DNA from: Oscillospiraceae bacterium
Lineage (GTDB): Bacteria > Bacillota > Clostridia > Oscillospirales > UBA929
Direction: 5' to 3'
Assembly (NCBI GenBank): GCA_031282535.1
Contig: JAITDM010000006.1
Location: forward strand, 1 to 8,855
Length of the DNA stretch: 8,855 bases
The stretch's first letter is position 1. Each line of letters begins with the position of its first letter. Below, in pieces: positions 1-7,935 of the stretch. The translations under genes were made by a program, and so were the position numbers. The notes under the pieces are model-generated. The model did not search any database and was not told the origin of the DNA. It worked only from the letters and a program-made list of their open reading frames with translations.

Positions 1-1545
1 GTGATGTATTACACCGGCCTGTGGCACGGCGAGTGGACGCTGTCTTTCTCCGAGGACGGCGCGACCTGGCGGGACCAGCCGGAGATGAAGCAGGATTATC
101 CCGATCTGTTCAAATGGCAGTACGCCAAATTGGAGGAGACGGAGCAGCCCACCCGCTATGTGCGCATCACGTCGGCCGGGCCGCCGATGGAATTGGGCGA
201 GATGGTCTTCGTCGTCAGGCGCGACGGCGTGCGCACGCTGCTCAATGTGAACGCCTTTGTGTCGGAGCCGCCGGGCGCGGCGTGTCTGTTTGACGAACAG
301 CGCTTCTGTCCGGCTGCCCCCACCCAACTGAACGGCATGATCTTCGACGAGGTCTACCACGCCCGCACCGCCTACGAATATGTGCGCGGCGTGTATCCCT
401 ATGAGACGACGCATCCGCCGCTCGGCAAGGGGATCCTCTCCCTCGGCGTCCGGCTTTTCGGCATGACGCCCTTCGGCTGGCGTTTCATGGGCACGCTGTT
501 TGGCGTTTTGATGGTGCCGTTCCTGTATGTCTTTGTCAAGCTGCTCTTCGGGCGGACACAGATCGCCGCATGCGGCACGGCTCTCTTCACGTTTGAGACC
601 ATGCATTTTACGCAGACCCGTCTCGCCACCATCGACACCTACGGCGTGTTTTTCACATTGCTCATGTATCTGTGCATGTACCTGTTCATCACGTCCGGGT
701 ACGAGGCCCCGGTCAAAAAGACCGTCTGGCCGCTTGCGCTGTGCGGGCTGTCCTTTGGGCTCGGGGTCGCCTCCAAATGGACGGGTTTTTACGCGGCGGC
801 CGGACTTGTGGTCCTGTATGTGACGTATCTCGCGGCGCGGGGGCGGCATCAGGCGGCGGCTGGGCAGAGGGATCGGTATCTGCGGTTCCTGCTGGCCACC
901 CTCGGCCTGTCCGTCCTCTTCTTTGTCTTGATCCCGTTTGGCATCTATCTTGTCTCTTACATCCCCTACGCGACGGCCAACGGGCGCGCGCTCACCCTGC
1001 CGGGGCTGCTGGACGAGATGTGGCGGAACCAGATCGCCATGTTCCGGTACCACGCCCACGAGAGCGCCACCCATCCGTTCCAGTCCCGCTGGTATCAGTG
1101 GCTCTTCGACGGGCGGCCCATTTTGTACTATCAAAAGTATACGGATACGACGCGTGCGGTCATCGGCGCGTTCACAAACCCGCTCACGACCTTGGGCGGC
1201 CTGGCGGCCGTCGGCGCGTGTGTGCTCGGGTATCTGCGCGGCAAGAGCCGCCACGCGCTGTTCATCGCGGTGGGGTATCTGGCCCAGGTGGTTCCCTGGC
1301 TCTTTGTGAGCCGCATCACGTTTGCATACCATTATTTCCCAGCCATGATCTTTTTGGTTTTGGCGCTGTGTTATGTGTTTGATGGGATCTGGGAGCGGTA
1401 TCCGGCGCACCGCGGCCGCGTCATTCTGTTTACGGGGGTGGCGGTGGCCCTGTTCTTCCTGCTATTCCCCGCCGCCTCCGGCCTTCCCGTGCCGCACTGG
1501 TACGCCAAAGGTTTTGTGAGATGGCTGCCCTCCTGGCCGTTTTAG
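1..1545 (+). CDS. GT39/PMT-family dolichyl-phosphate-mannose-protein mannosyltransferase-like membrane protein, 5' end outside window
   Basis: This is probably a polytopic membrane glycosyltransferase of the PMT (GT39/GT-C) family, which moves a sugar from a polyprenyl-phosphate donor to protein or cell-surface acceptors on the outer face of the membrane. About the first 75 residues visible (WTLSFSEDGATW, then RYVRITSAG and ELGEMVF) look like the end of an extracytoplasmic discoidin-like beta domain. The catalytic part follows: FDEVYHARTAYE at about residues 115-126 carries the conserved acidic pair D116/E117, then HPPLGK at 138-143, then a TRLATIDT motif. At least eight hydrophobic segments follow, up to the C-terminal WLPSWPF. 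The frame is open from base 1. GTG at 1 and ATG at 4 have no visible upstream context, and the discoidin-like part seems to start mid-domain, so the true start probably lies upstream. The stop is TAG at 1543-1545. Family is confident; substrate is unknown. Confidence 0.87.
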   Translation: MMYYTGLWHGEWTLSFSEDGATWRDQPEMKQDYPDLFKWQYAKLEETEQPTRYVRITSAGPPMELGEMVFVVRRDGVRTLLNVNAFVSEPPGAACLFDEQRFCPAAPTQLNGMIFDEVYHARTAYEYVRGVYPYETTHPPLGKGILSLGVRLFGMTPFGWRFMGTLFGVLMVPFLYVFVKLLFGRTQIAACGTALFTFETMHFTQTRLATIDTYGVFFTLLMYLCMYLFITSGYEAPVKKTVWPLALCGLSFGLGVASKWTGFYAAAGLVVLYVTYLAARGRHQAAAGQRDRYLRFLLATLGLSVLFFVLIPFGIYLVSYIPYATANGRALTLPGLLDEMWRNQIAMFRYHAHESATHPFQSRWYQWLFDGRPILYYQKYTDTTRAVIGAFTNPLTTLGGLAAVGACVLGYLRGKSRHALFIAVGYLAQVVPWLFVSRITFAYHYFPAMIFLVLALCYVFDGIWERYPAHRGRVILFTGVAVALFFLLFPAASGLPVPHWYAKGFVRWLPSWPF

Positions 1546-1584
1546 ATTGCATTTATTGAGAGGCCGTGCCGGAGGTTCGGCCGG

Positions 1585-2388
1585 ATGGGAAAGGTTATGA
1601 GTTATTGGGCCGATGTCCACACACACAGCGACTTCTCCCCCGACGGACATGACGCGATGGATGCGATGGCGGAGGGGGCGGTGCGCGCCGGGCTTTCGGC
1701 CCTGTGCGTCACGGACCACTTTGACACCTGGAGCAGCTTCGACCCGGAGCGGCACCGCGCCGCCTTCGAGGCGGCCCGCGAGGCCGCCTCCGGCCGCCTG
1801 ACGCTCCTGTGGGGCGTGGAACTGGGGGAGGGGCACACGCTCGGCGCCCGGACCGAGACGCTGCTGGCCGCCGGCCCGTTTGACTTCGTGCTCGGCTCCT
1901 GCCACTGCATTCACGACAAGCCGGATTTCTACGACATGCCCCGTATGGACCGGGCCGGGTGCCTGACGCTGATCGCCGAATACCTCGAAGAGGTGCGCGC
2001 GATGATCCGTTGGGGGCGGTTCGACGTACTGGGGCATCTCACATATCCGCTGCGTTACATGGTCGGGCGCGACGGCGCCGCCGTGGATTTTGCCCCGTTT
2101 CACGACGCGCTGCGCGCCCTGTTCCGCGCGCTTGTCGAGGGCGGGCACGGCCTGGAGCTCAACGTGTCCAACCTGCGCCGGCCCGGCGGATTTCCCATGC
2201 CCGATCTCCCGCTGCTCAAACTCTACCGGGCGTGCGGCGGGGAGATCGTCACCGTCGGCTCGGACGCGCACCGGGCACAGGAGATCGGCGCGCACATCCG
2301 GGAGGGCTGCGCCCTGTTGCGCGAGGCCGGGTTTGCGCGCATGGCCGTCTACGAAAACCGGCGGCCGGTCTGGCACCCGCTGCCATGA
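1585..2388 (+). CDS. PHP-domain phosphoesterase, HisJ/HisK-type histidinol-phosphatase family
   Basis: A 267-aa PHP-family metal-dependent phosphoesterase, the usual size for Bacillota HisK/HisJ histidinol-phosphatases, which remove phosphate from L-histidinol phosphate in histidine synthesis. The metal-binding motifs are all present in order: HTHSDFSPDG (H12, H14, D20), TDHF (D44, H45), GVELG (E79), LGSCHC (H107), VLGHL (H151) and GSDAH (D227, H229). No his genes are nearby, so another small phosphate-ester substrate is possible. The ATG at 1585 is chosen because GGAGG at 1571-1575 sits 9 nt upstream. An in-frame ATG at 1597 has only a poorly spaced GGAAAGG. The GGAGG lies in the loop of a possible 5-bp hairpin (GGCCG 1562-1566 with CGGCC 1578-1582), which would expose the ribosome site. 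The gene starts 39 nt after the glycosyltransferase stop and may be co-transcribed with it. Confidence 0.9.
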   Translation: MGKVMSYWADVHTHSDFSPDGHDAMDAMAEGAVRAGLSALCVTDHFDTWSSFDPERHRAAFEAAREAASGRLTLLWGVELGEGHTLGARTETLLAAGPFDFVLGSCHCIHDKPDFYDMPRMDRAGCLTLIAEYLEEVRAMIRWGRFDVLGHLTYPLRYMVGRDGAAVDFAPFHDALRALFRALVEGGHGLELNVSNLRRPGGFPMPDLPLLKLYRACGGEIVTVGSDAHRAQEIGAHIREGCALLREAGFARMAVYENRRPVWHPLP

Positions 2389-2475
2389 TAAAAAGTAAAA
2401 AATTGGTAAAATTACGGCCGCGCCGGGGGCGCCGCTTCTGACATTTGAAATGGATGGGCGTGATTTTTGTCTTGG

Positions 2476-2483
2476 AAAGGTGG
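2476..2483 (+). promoter_or_regulatory. Ribosome binding site that decides the lipoprotein start
   Basis: AAAGGTGG ends 9 nt before the ATG at 2493, the usual spacing. It abuts the in-frame ATG at 2484 and lies downstream of the in-frame ATG at 2445, so it supports 2493. That start also gives a normal short lipoprotein signal peptide. Confidence 0.6.
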
Positions 2484-2492
2484 ATGTCTTTC

Positions 2493-3386
2493 ATGTCTAA
2501 TAACTCCTGTTGGGTGCGGCGCCGGGCGATCGCGGCTGTCGCGCTGGCGGCTGCACTGTGTCTGCCGCTGGCCGCCTGCGGCTCGCCGCCGACGCCGTCG
2601 CCGCCGCAGCCGCCGCCGGGCATTGTGTCGCCCGATGCGGATGCGCCGACGCCGTCGGAGGGCGTCACACCGGATGGCGGCGCCGTCTCCCCGGAGGTGT
2701 CCGCCGGTCCGTCCGTGCTGGACACGCCGGATCCCGGCCAGCCGGTGGTGACGGAATCGTACTGGGAGGAGAAGGCGCAGGCGGGAGACGGCCAGGTGGT
2801 GGCCGACATCCGCTGCACCCTGCCGGCGCTGCCCGACGACGCGCCGGTGGCGATCCTCGCCTATTACGACGGCAAAAGCCGCGCCTTCCGGCAGGAGGGG
2901 GAGGCGCTCCAGCGCAGTGCGCAGGCCCACTACGAGGCCAGCCGGAGCGGGGATTTCGACTTTATCCCCTATACGTTGGAGCAGAATTTCATGGTCTCTT
3001 ACAACCAAAACGGGCTGCTGAGCGTGGTGCGTGACATCTCCGTGTTTTCGGGGGGGGCGCACGGGGATATTTTGGTCGAGACGGAGACCTTTCGGCTGAC
3101 GGACGGACGGACGCTGTCGTTGGACGATCTGTTTTCCGTCGGGCGGGAAGTGTACCGGCCCCGCCTGGTGGAGGCTGTCTGTGCGTTCATCGAACAAAAT
3201 CTGGACGATTACTATGCAAACTACCGCGACATCGTCGAAGAAAATTTTCCCGAGGAGACGTTCGCCCTGACGGAGGACGGACTGACGCTGTACTACGGGA
3301 CGTACACCCTGGCGCCTTTTGCCGGTGGCATCCCCCGTTTTGAAATTCCATACGGGCAGTTGACGGATATATGGAAGGCATTTTAA
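2493..3386 (+). CDS. Secreted lipoprotein with DUF4163/DUF3298 (RsiV/PdaC-like) domain
   Basis: A 297-aa lipoprotein predicted to be anchored on the outer face of the membrane. Its signal peptide has a basic start (RRR at 9-11), a hydrophobic core and a lipobox LAAC with the lipidated cysteine at 29. A Pro/Ser/Thr-rich linker of roughly 50 residues follows (SPPTPSPPQPPPG and onward). The folded part, from about residue 85, resembles the tandem DUF4163/DUF3298 domains of anti-sigma factor RsiV and deacetylase PdaC: SVFSGGAHG (GGAHG at 187-191), then RTLSLDDLF, and the C-terminal YTLAPFAGGIPRFEIPYGQL signature. In RsiV this fold binds lysozyme. No sigma-factor gene or deacetylase domain is seen here, so the role is open. 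The gene overlaps the next by 16 bp (3371-3386), which suggests co-transcription. Two further in-frame ATGs (2445, 2484) are less well placed. Confidence 0.87.
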   Translation: MSNNSCWVRRRAIAAVALAAALCLPLAACGSPPTPSPPQPPPGIVSPDADAPTPSEGVTPDGGAVSPEVSAGPSVLDTPDPGQPVVTESYWEEKAQAGDGQVVADIRCTLPALPDDAPVAILAYYDGKSRAFRQEGEALQRSAQAHYEASRSGDFDFIPYTLEQNFMVSYNQNGLLSVVRDISVFSGGAHGDILVETETFRLTDGRTLSLDDLFSVGREVYRPRLVEAVCAFIEQNLDDYYANYRDIVEENFPEETFALTEDGLTLYYGTYTLAPFAGGIPRFEIPYGQLTDIWKAF

Positions 3387-4777
3387 AGAAAAACATGCGC
3401 TGCCGCGCGGTGATCGAAGGGTACACCAGCGAGGGATTCGGCGTGGCGCGCCTGGACGGCCGCGCGGTGTTTGTACACGGCGGCGCGCGGGGCGACGAGT
3501 GTTTGCTGCGGATCCTCAAGGCCGGCCCGGACGGCCCGGTGTACGCCGCGATCGAGACGCTGCTGGTGGCGTCGCCCGCCCGTTGTGTGCCGGTGTGTCC
3601 CGTCTACCGGCCCTGCGGCGGCTGTCACTTTCAGCACATCGACTACGAGGAGGAGCTCGCGCTGAAGAAGACGCGCGTCGAGGACGCGCTGGTCCGCATC
3701 GGCAAACTGGACCTGCCCGTGGAGACGATCTGGCCGGCGCCCGCCTTGGAAGGGTATCGGAACAAGGCGCTTTTTCCCGTCCGCGCGGTGGACGGCCGTC
3801 CGTCCACGGGTTTTTTTCGCGCGCGCAGCCACGATCTGGTGCCCGTGGCGCACTGCGCGCTCCAGAGTGAGGAGGCCAACGCGCTGGCCGCGGCCCTGCG
3901 GAGCTGGATGGAGGGCTGTGACGTGACGCCCTACGACGAGGCGTCCGGCACGGGTCTGATCCGGCATCTCTTCGTCCGCACGGGCGTGGACGAGACGCTG
4001 GCCTGTCTGGTGGCGTCCGGAGCGGCGATTCCCTGCCGGCAGGCGCTTGTCAGGCGGCTGCGCGCCGCCTGTCCCTCCCTTGTCGGGCTGGTGTTGCAGG
4101 CGAATGCCCGGCGGGACAACGTCGTGCTGTCGGGGAAGACGTCTCTGCTGTGGGGCCGGGAGACGATGGAAGACACCCTCTGCGGGCTGCGGTTTCGTCT
4201 GTCGGCCGCGAGTTTTTACCAGGTCAACCGTCAGCAGGCCGAGCGGTTGTATACCCTGACCGCCGAGTACGCGGCGCTGGCGGCGGGGGACACCCTGCTC
4301 GACCTCTACTGCGGCGCAGGCACGCTCACGCTGCACTTGGCGCGCGGGGGCGTGCGCGGGTACGGGGTGGAGCTCTCTGCGGAGGCTGTGCGCCGGGCCC
4401 GCGAAAACGCCGCGCACAACGGCCTGCCGCAGGTCAAGTTTCTGCAGGGCGACGCCGCCGAGGCGGCCGCGCGCCTGCGCGCCGATGGCGCACGGCCGGA
4501 CGTCGTCACGGTGGACCCGCCCCGGAAGGGGCTGGCGGCCGCGCTGATCGAGACCATCGTACAGATGGCGCCGGCCCGCGTCGTCTATCTCTCCTGCGAC
4601 CCCGCGACGCTGGCCCGCGACCTCGCCCGTTTTGCGTCGCTCGGCTACGCCCCCGTCCGCTGCGCCGCTGTGGACATGTTCCCCCGCACGGCGCATGTGG
4701 AGAGCGTGTGCCTGCTGGAGCGGGGCGGCGTGGGTCTTGCCAATCAAGCGAGTGTCACAAGCGGAAGTGAGGGGTGA
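3371..4777 (+). CDS. rlmD: 23S rRNA (uracil-C5)-methyltransferase, RlmD/RumA family
   Basis: A 468-aa SAM-dependent methyltransferase that makes 5-methyluridine in RNA, typically 23S rRNA U1939 or U747. Domains in order: an N-terminal TRAM RNA-binding domain (about 9-65, with GYTSEGFGVARLDG and VFVHGG), then an Fe-S cluster motif C76-X5-C82-X2-C85 with a likely fourth ligand at C162 (AHCALQ). The central RNA-binding insert is next, followed by the Rossmann catalytic domain with DLYCGAG (311-317), VDPPRKG (381-387) and YLSCDPATL, whose C409 is the expected nucleophile. The C-terminal DMFPRTAHVESV signature is present. Bacillota often carry several paralogues (RlmD, RlmCD, TrmFO-independent forms), so the exact target uridine is uncertain. 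The start at 3371 lies inside the preceding gene and has no strong SD. ATG 3395 (residue 9) is an alternative that would still keep the TRAM domain. Confidence 0.94.
   Translation: MEGILKKNMRCRAVIEGYTSEGFGVARLDGRAVFVHGGARGDECLLRILKAGPDGPVYAAIETLLVASPARCVPVCPVYRPCGGCHFQHIDYEEELALKKTRVEDALVRIGKLDLPVETIWPAPALEGYRNKALFPVRAVDGRPSTGFFRARSHDLVPVAHCALQSEEANALAAALRSWMEGCDVTPYDEASGTGLIRHLFVRTGVDETLACLVASGAAIPCRQALVRRLRAACPSLVGLVLQANARRDNVVLSGKTSLLWGRETMEDTLCGLRFRLSAASFYQVNRQQAERLYTLTAEYAALAAGDTLLDLYCGAGTLTLHLARGGVRGYGVELSAEAVRRARENAAHNGLPQVKFLQGDAAEAAARLRADGARPDVVTVDPPRKGLAAALIETIVQMAPARVVYLSCDPATLARDLARFASLGYAPVRCAAVDMFPRTAHVESVCLLERGGVGLANQASVTSGSEG
4769..4774 (+). promoter_or_regulatory. SD-like site before the AAA-ATPase remnant
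   Basis: GAGGGG lies within the last codons of the methyltransferase gene and ends 8 nt before an in-frame GTG at 4783. It makes 4783 a plausible alternative to GTG 4774, which overlaps the preceding stop codon and uses GGAAG at 4763-4767. Confidence 0.4.
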
Positions 4778-5118
4778 CGGCTGTGGTTGTCGGTCATGTG
4801 AAAAAAGTGGATTTGGGCACGTCGTCGTTCGAACGGATCATCACGGGCGGGTGTTTGTATGTGGACAAGAGCCGGTTTATCGAGGACTTTTTGAACGAGG
4901 CGCCGTCCGTGCAGCTCATCGCGCGGCAGAGGCGGCTGGGCAAGAGCCTGAATATGGACATGCTGCGCTGTTTTCTGACGGACGACGAGGACATGGACGC
5001 CGTGGCGGCGCGGGCGCGGCGGCAGGTGGTCGAGGCGCGGTACGGCGCCGACACCGGCAAACCCGTCACCGCCATCGGCCTCGCGTTCCGCGGCAAGCAC
5101 TGTGTGGCTGTGGGGTAG
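4774..5118 (+). pseudogene. Internally deleted AAA-ATPase-like/PD-(D/E)XK nuclease family remnant
   Basis: The 114-codon frame keeps both ends of a family whose members are normally about 500-600 aa (AAA-ATPase-like, PF09820 type, with a C-terminal PD-(D/E)XK domain, PF08011 type). Residues 14-69 carry the N-terminal signature: LGTSSFERIITGG, YVDKS, and the Walker-A-like RRLGKSLNMDML at 53-64. From about residue 80, ARARRQVVEARYGAD and IGLAFRGKHCVAV match the usual last 30-40 residues of the nuclease domain. The two blocks are joined near residues 70-80, so Walker B and the nuclease catalytic core are missing. The frame is still open, so the deletion was in frame; a short peptide could be made but should not be an active ATPase or nuclease. 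The start codon is GTG at 4774 or 4783, overlapping the methyltransferase stop (GTGA). Confidence 0.75.
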
Positions 5119-5126
5119 GTAGTACG

Positions 5127-5157
5127 GCGGGACGACGCGGGATTGCAGCGGGACGAC
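5127..5157 (+). repeat. Three phased GCGGGA direct repeats upstream of cas3
   Basis: GCGGGACGAC occurs at 5127-5136 and again at 5148-5157, with a third GCGGGA at 5137-5142 between them. The unit starts are 10 and 11 bp apart, close to one helical turn. The cluster lies between the ATPase remnant and the cas3 SD (5161-5169). It could be an operator read on one DNA face or simply a leftover of GC-rich sequence. No convincing -35/-10 pair is seen in the 58-bp gap. Confidence 0.45.
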
Positions 5158-5176
5158 ATAAAAGGGAGGCAGTGCT

Positions 5177-7855
5177 GTGTGTGAAGTGACGCAGGGCGGT
5201 GCTCCGCTCGGGGTGCTCTGGGCGAAGAAGTCGCGCGACGGCGGTATGCTGTGGCTGCCGCTCCCGACGCATTTGTCGGACACCGCAGAAACGGCGAAAC
5301 TGCTGTGGGACAGGCATATTGCGGACGGGGTCAAAAAACGCATCGCAGCATCCTGCCGGTGCAGTGAGTCTGCGGCGCGCGCGCTGTTTGTTTTTGTTGC
5401 GGCGGTGCATGATCTCGGCAAAGCGACGCCGGCGTTTCAGCAGAAGGGGACATATTCGAACAATCGAGACTTGGACGAGCGGATACATGAGAAGCTGTGT
5501 TTTGCCGGGTATGTGTTTCCGGATATCGAACCCCCCAAACCACCTCATGCGCTTATGTCTCAAGTGCTGTTAGAAGAGTTGGGGTTTAACAAGCACGTCG
5601 CGGTCATCGTAGGTGCCCACCACGGCAAACCGCCGGACACGGGTTATTGCAACTATGATTCGTGTAGAAGCAGCTATGGGCGCGGACATCGGTGCTGGGA
5701 GGCCGCGCAGCAGGAGATTGTTACACGGGCGCTGACGCTCGCGGGCGTGAGTTCCGTCGAGGATCTGCCGAAACCGAAGCCTGCCGCGCAAGTTTTGCTT
5801 ACCGGACTTGTCATCATGGCGGATTGGATCGCCTCGAACGAATGCTATTTTCCGCTTGTCCCGATTGGGGTGGAAGTTGAGCTTGATTCTGAGGACCGCG
5901 CGAAAAACGCGTTCGATGTACTTGGGTTGACACACCCCTGGCTTCCCGACAGCCCGTTTGCGCATCCAGACTTATATGCGGAGCGATTCGGATTTGACAG
6001 GACAAACGCGATGCAAAGGGCGGCGCTTGAGATCGCAATGGATATTCAAACGCCTGGAATTATGGTTATCGAAGCGCCTATGGGCAACGGTAAGACGGAA
6101 GCCGCCTTGGCAGTGACAGAGATTTTCGCGCATAAAGCCGAGCGCGGCGGTGCATTCTTTGCACTGCCGACACAGGCGACATCAGACGGTATTTTCTCGC
6201 GGTTTTTGCGTTGGATCAACAGCTTTGACGACGGTATGGCGCACAGCGTGGAACTTGTGCATGGCAAGGCGCAGCTCAACGAAAAGTTCCAAAAACTTCC
6301 AAAATTCGGTGATGATTCGGATATCGGTAACGATTTGGATGTCAGCGAAGGGAGGGAGCAAGTGGGCGTTCACGCATGGTTTTCCGGTCGGAAACGCGCG
6401 ATGTTGGCGGATTTTGCCGTCGGGACGATCGATCAGGTTCTGCTTGCCGCGCTGAAGATGAAACATCTGATGCTGCGGCATCTCGGGCTTGCCGGAAAGG
6501 TTGTGATCATCGACGAATGTCATGCCTATGACGCGTATATGAGTCGATACCTCGAAACGGCGCTCCGCTGGCTCGGCGCTTACGGTGTACCTGTGATCGT
6601 GCTCTCCGCGACGCTCACAGGTGCGAAACGCGCATCGGTGATTTCGGCGTATCGCGGCGACGGGGTGCCGAAACTCAGTGCAGACATCGCGAACAACCGC
6701 GCGTATCCGCTGATTACATACACCGACGGCGACGATGTTTGGCAGCGCGAGATTGAATCGGAGGACGTGGATACAGTCGTCACGGTCAACAGGCTCGACT
6801 TTGACGACATACCGGACAAGCTTGAGGCGCTGTTGTCGGACGGCGGAGCGGCTGGGGTGATTGTGAACACTGTAAAGAGGGCACAAAGTCTCGCAAAGCG
6901 TCTGCGGGAGAAATTCGGGGACGATGACGTGCTGCTCATACACTCGCGGCTGATAGCGGCGGAACGCGTCAAGCGTGAAGCGGTGCTTCTCAAAAAACTC
7001 GGCAAGCCCGCCGACGACCAGGATCGTCCGCGAAGGTTGATCGTCGTCGGAACGCAGGTGCTGGAGCAGTCACTGGATATTGATTTCGACGTACTCATAA
7101 CGGACGTCTGCCCGATGGACCTGCTGTTGCAGAGAATCGGGCGGCTGCATCGCCATGTGGGACGCGTGCGCCCCGCGGCGGTGTTACAACCGGTGTGCTA
7201 TGTGACGGGGATTGAACCGGATGGGGGTTTTGACGAGGGGTCTGTCAAGGTTTACGGGGAGTATTTGCTCTCCCGCACGCGCGAGCTTCTGCCGGACAGC
7301 GTCGCGCTCCCGCGCGACATTCCGGAACTTGTAGAAGCGGCTTATGACGGCGGCGGAGACGAGTCGCTATATGCGATTTGGGACGCGAAGAATGTAACGC
7401 AAAGAAAAAAGGCTGGAGATTTCAAGATCGCAAATCCGTCGAACAGGGATGCTGCGACGATTGTCAATTGGCTGAGCACCGATGTCTCGGATGACCCGTC
7501 GGGCAAGCGTGGAGAATGCGCTGTGCGCGACACGGATCCGACGATTGAGGTTATCGCTGTTTTTGAGCGCGGTGGAAAATTTACGACAATTGACGGCAGG
7601 GTGCTTCCAAAACACGATATGGACGAGAAGACAGCGCGTCACCTCGCGCGGCAGAGCATACGGCTGCCCGTCAGTCTGTCAACGAGCGCTTGCATAGAGG
7701 AGCTCGAAGCCATATGCTGCAGTCGGTTTGCGCAGTGGCAGCAGTCCGTGTGGCTGTCGGGCGAACTGTTTCTTGTTTTCGACGAAAACAACAAGACGAC
7801 GCTTGGCGGCCGTTGTGTTGTGTACAGTGAGGCAGATGGGTTGTGGTGGGAGTGA
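5177..7855 (+). CDS. cas3: CRISPR-associated helicase/nuclease Cas3 (type I-E-like)
   Basis: An 892-aa Cas3, full length for type I-E. Cascade recruits Cas3 to an R-loop, where it nicks and then unwinds and degrades DNA 3'-5'. The N-terminal HD nuclease has all its metal ligands: H32 (LPTHLSDT), H78/D79 (AAVHDLGKATPAF), H124 (PPHALMSQ), H148/H149 (GAHHGKPPD) and D216 (ADWIASN). The SF2 helicase follows: Walker A EAPMGNGKTEAA (299-310), DECH (446-449), SATL (477-480), TQVLEQSLDIDFD and QRIGRLHRH (652-660). A C-terminal Cas3 domain completes it, with no frameshift. The start is GTG at 5177, with GGGAGG at 5164-5169 placed 7 nt upstream. Codon use is visibly less GC-rich than in the genes upstream, consistent with horizontal gain. 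Unusually, no Cascade or adaptation gene follows; the leader and array begin about 50-100 bp after the stop. Type I-E is inferred from the repeat sequence and protein length. Confidence 0.97.
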   Translation: MCEVTQGGAPLGVLWAKKSRDGGMLWLPLPTHLSDTAETAKLLWDRHIADGVKKRIAASCRCSESAARALFVFVAAVHDLGKATPAFQQKGTYSNNRDLDERIHEKLCFAGYVFPDIEPPKPPHALMSQVLLEELGFNKHVAVIVGAHHGKPPDTGYCNYDSCRSSYGRGHRCWEAAQQEIVTRALTLAGVSSVEDLPKPKPAAQVLLTGLVIMADWIASNECYFPLVPIGVEVELDSEDRAKNAFDVLGLTHPWLPDSPFAHPDLYAERFGFDRTNAMQRAALEIAMDIQTPGIMVIEAPMGNGKTEAALAVTEIFAHKAERGGAFFALPTQATSDGIFSRFLRWINSFDDGMAHSVELVHGKAQLNEKFQKLPKFGDDSDIGNDLDVSEGREQVGVHAWFSGRKRAMLADFAVGTIDQVLLAALKMKHLMLRHLGLAGKVVIIDECHAYDAYMSRYLETALRWLGAYGVPVIVLSATLTGAKRASVISAYRGDGVPKLSADIANNRAYPLITYTDGDDVWQREIESEDVDTVVTVNRLDFDDIPDKLEALLSDGGAAGVIVNTVKRAQSLAKRLREKFGDDDVLLIHSRLIAAERVKREAVLLKKLGKPADDQDRPRRLIVVGTQVLEQSLDIDFDVLITDVCPMDLLLQRIGRLHRHVGRVRPAAVLQPVCYVTGIEPDGGFDEGSVKVYGEYLLSRTRELLPDSVALPRDIPELVEAAYDGGGDESLYAIWDAKNVTQRKKAGDFKIANPSNRDAATIVNWLSTDVSDDPSGKRGECAVRDTDPTIEVIAVFERGGKFTTIDGRVLPKHDMDEKTARHLARQSIRLPVSLSTSACIEELEAICCSRFAQWQQSVWLSGELFLVFDENNKTTLGGRCVVYSEADGLWWE

Positions 7856-7873
7856 AAGTGATTGGCAGAAAAC

Positions 7874-7889
7874 AAATATACCAATATTT
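7874..7889. repeat. AT-only inverted repeat in the CRISPR leader
   Basis: AAATAT-ACCA-ATATTT is a perfect 6-bp inverted repeat 18 bp after the cas3 stop and 17 bp before the -35 box. It could be a regulator site or part of the AT-rich leader. It is too weak to act as a terminator. Nothing else is recognised between 7856 and 7906. Confidence 0.3.
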
Positions 7890-7906
7890 TCCAAAATAGT
7901 GAGGGC

Positions 7907-7935
7907 TTGACAGAGATATCTGTGTGTGCTATAAT
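7907..7935 (+). promoter_or_regulatory. Perfect-consensus sigma-A promoter with extended -10, driving the array
   Basis: The -35 box TTGACA (7907-7912) and -10 box TATAAT (7930-7935) both match consensus exactly and are separated by the ideal 17 bp. A TG dinucleotide at 7927-7928 places TGC just before the -10 box (extended -10). Transcription should start near 7942, about 18 nt before the first repeat, and run rightward through the array. No better promoter is visible between the array and the two small genes after it, so these probably share the transcript. A promoter this strong would be expected to need repression. Confidence 0.85.

Noticed and set aside
1462..2376. A 304-codon minus-strand open frame opposite the PHP gene
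   Set aside because: It has no recognisable domain, while the plus strand encodes all PHP metal-binding motifs.
2420..2432. Hairpin GCGCC-GGG-GGCGC between the PHP gene and the lipoprotein gene
   Set aside because: The stem is short, the loop is only 3 nt, and no T run follows, so it is not a credible terminator; GC-rich DNA gives many such stems.
3383..4747. A 454-codon minus-strand open frame inside the methyltransferase gene
   Set aside because: It is a shadow frame typical of high-GC DNA; the plus-strand frame carries complete RlmD motifs.
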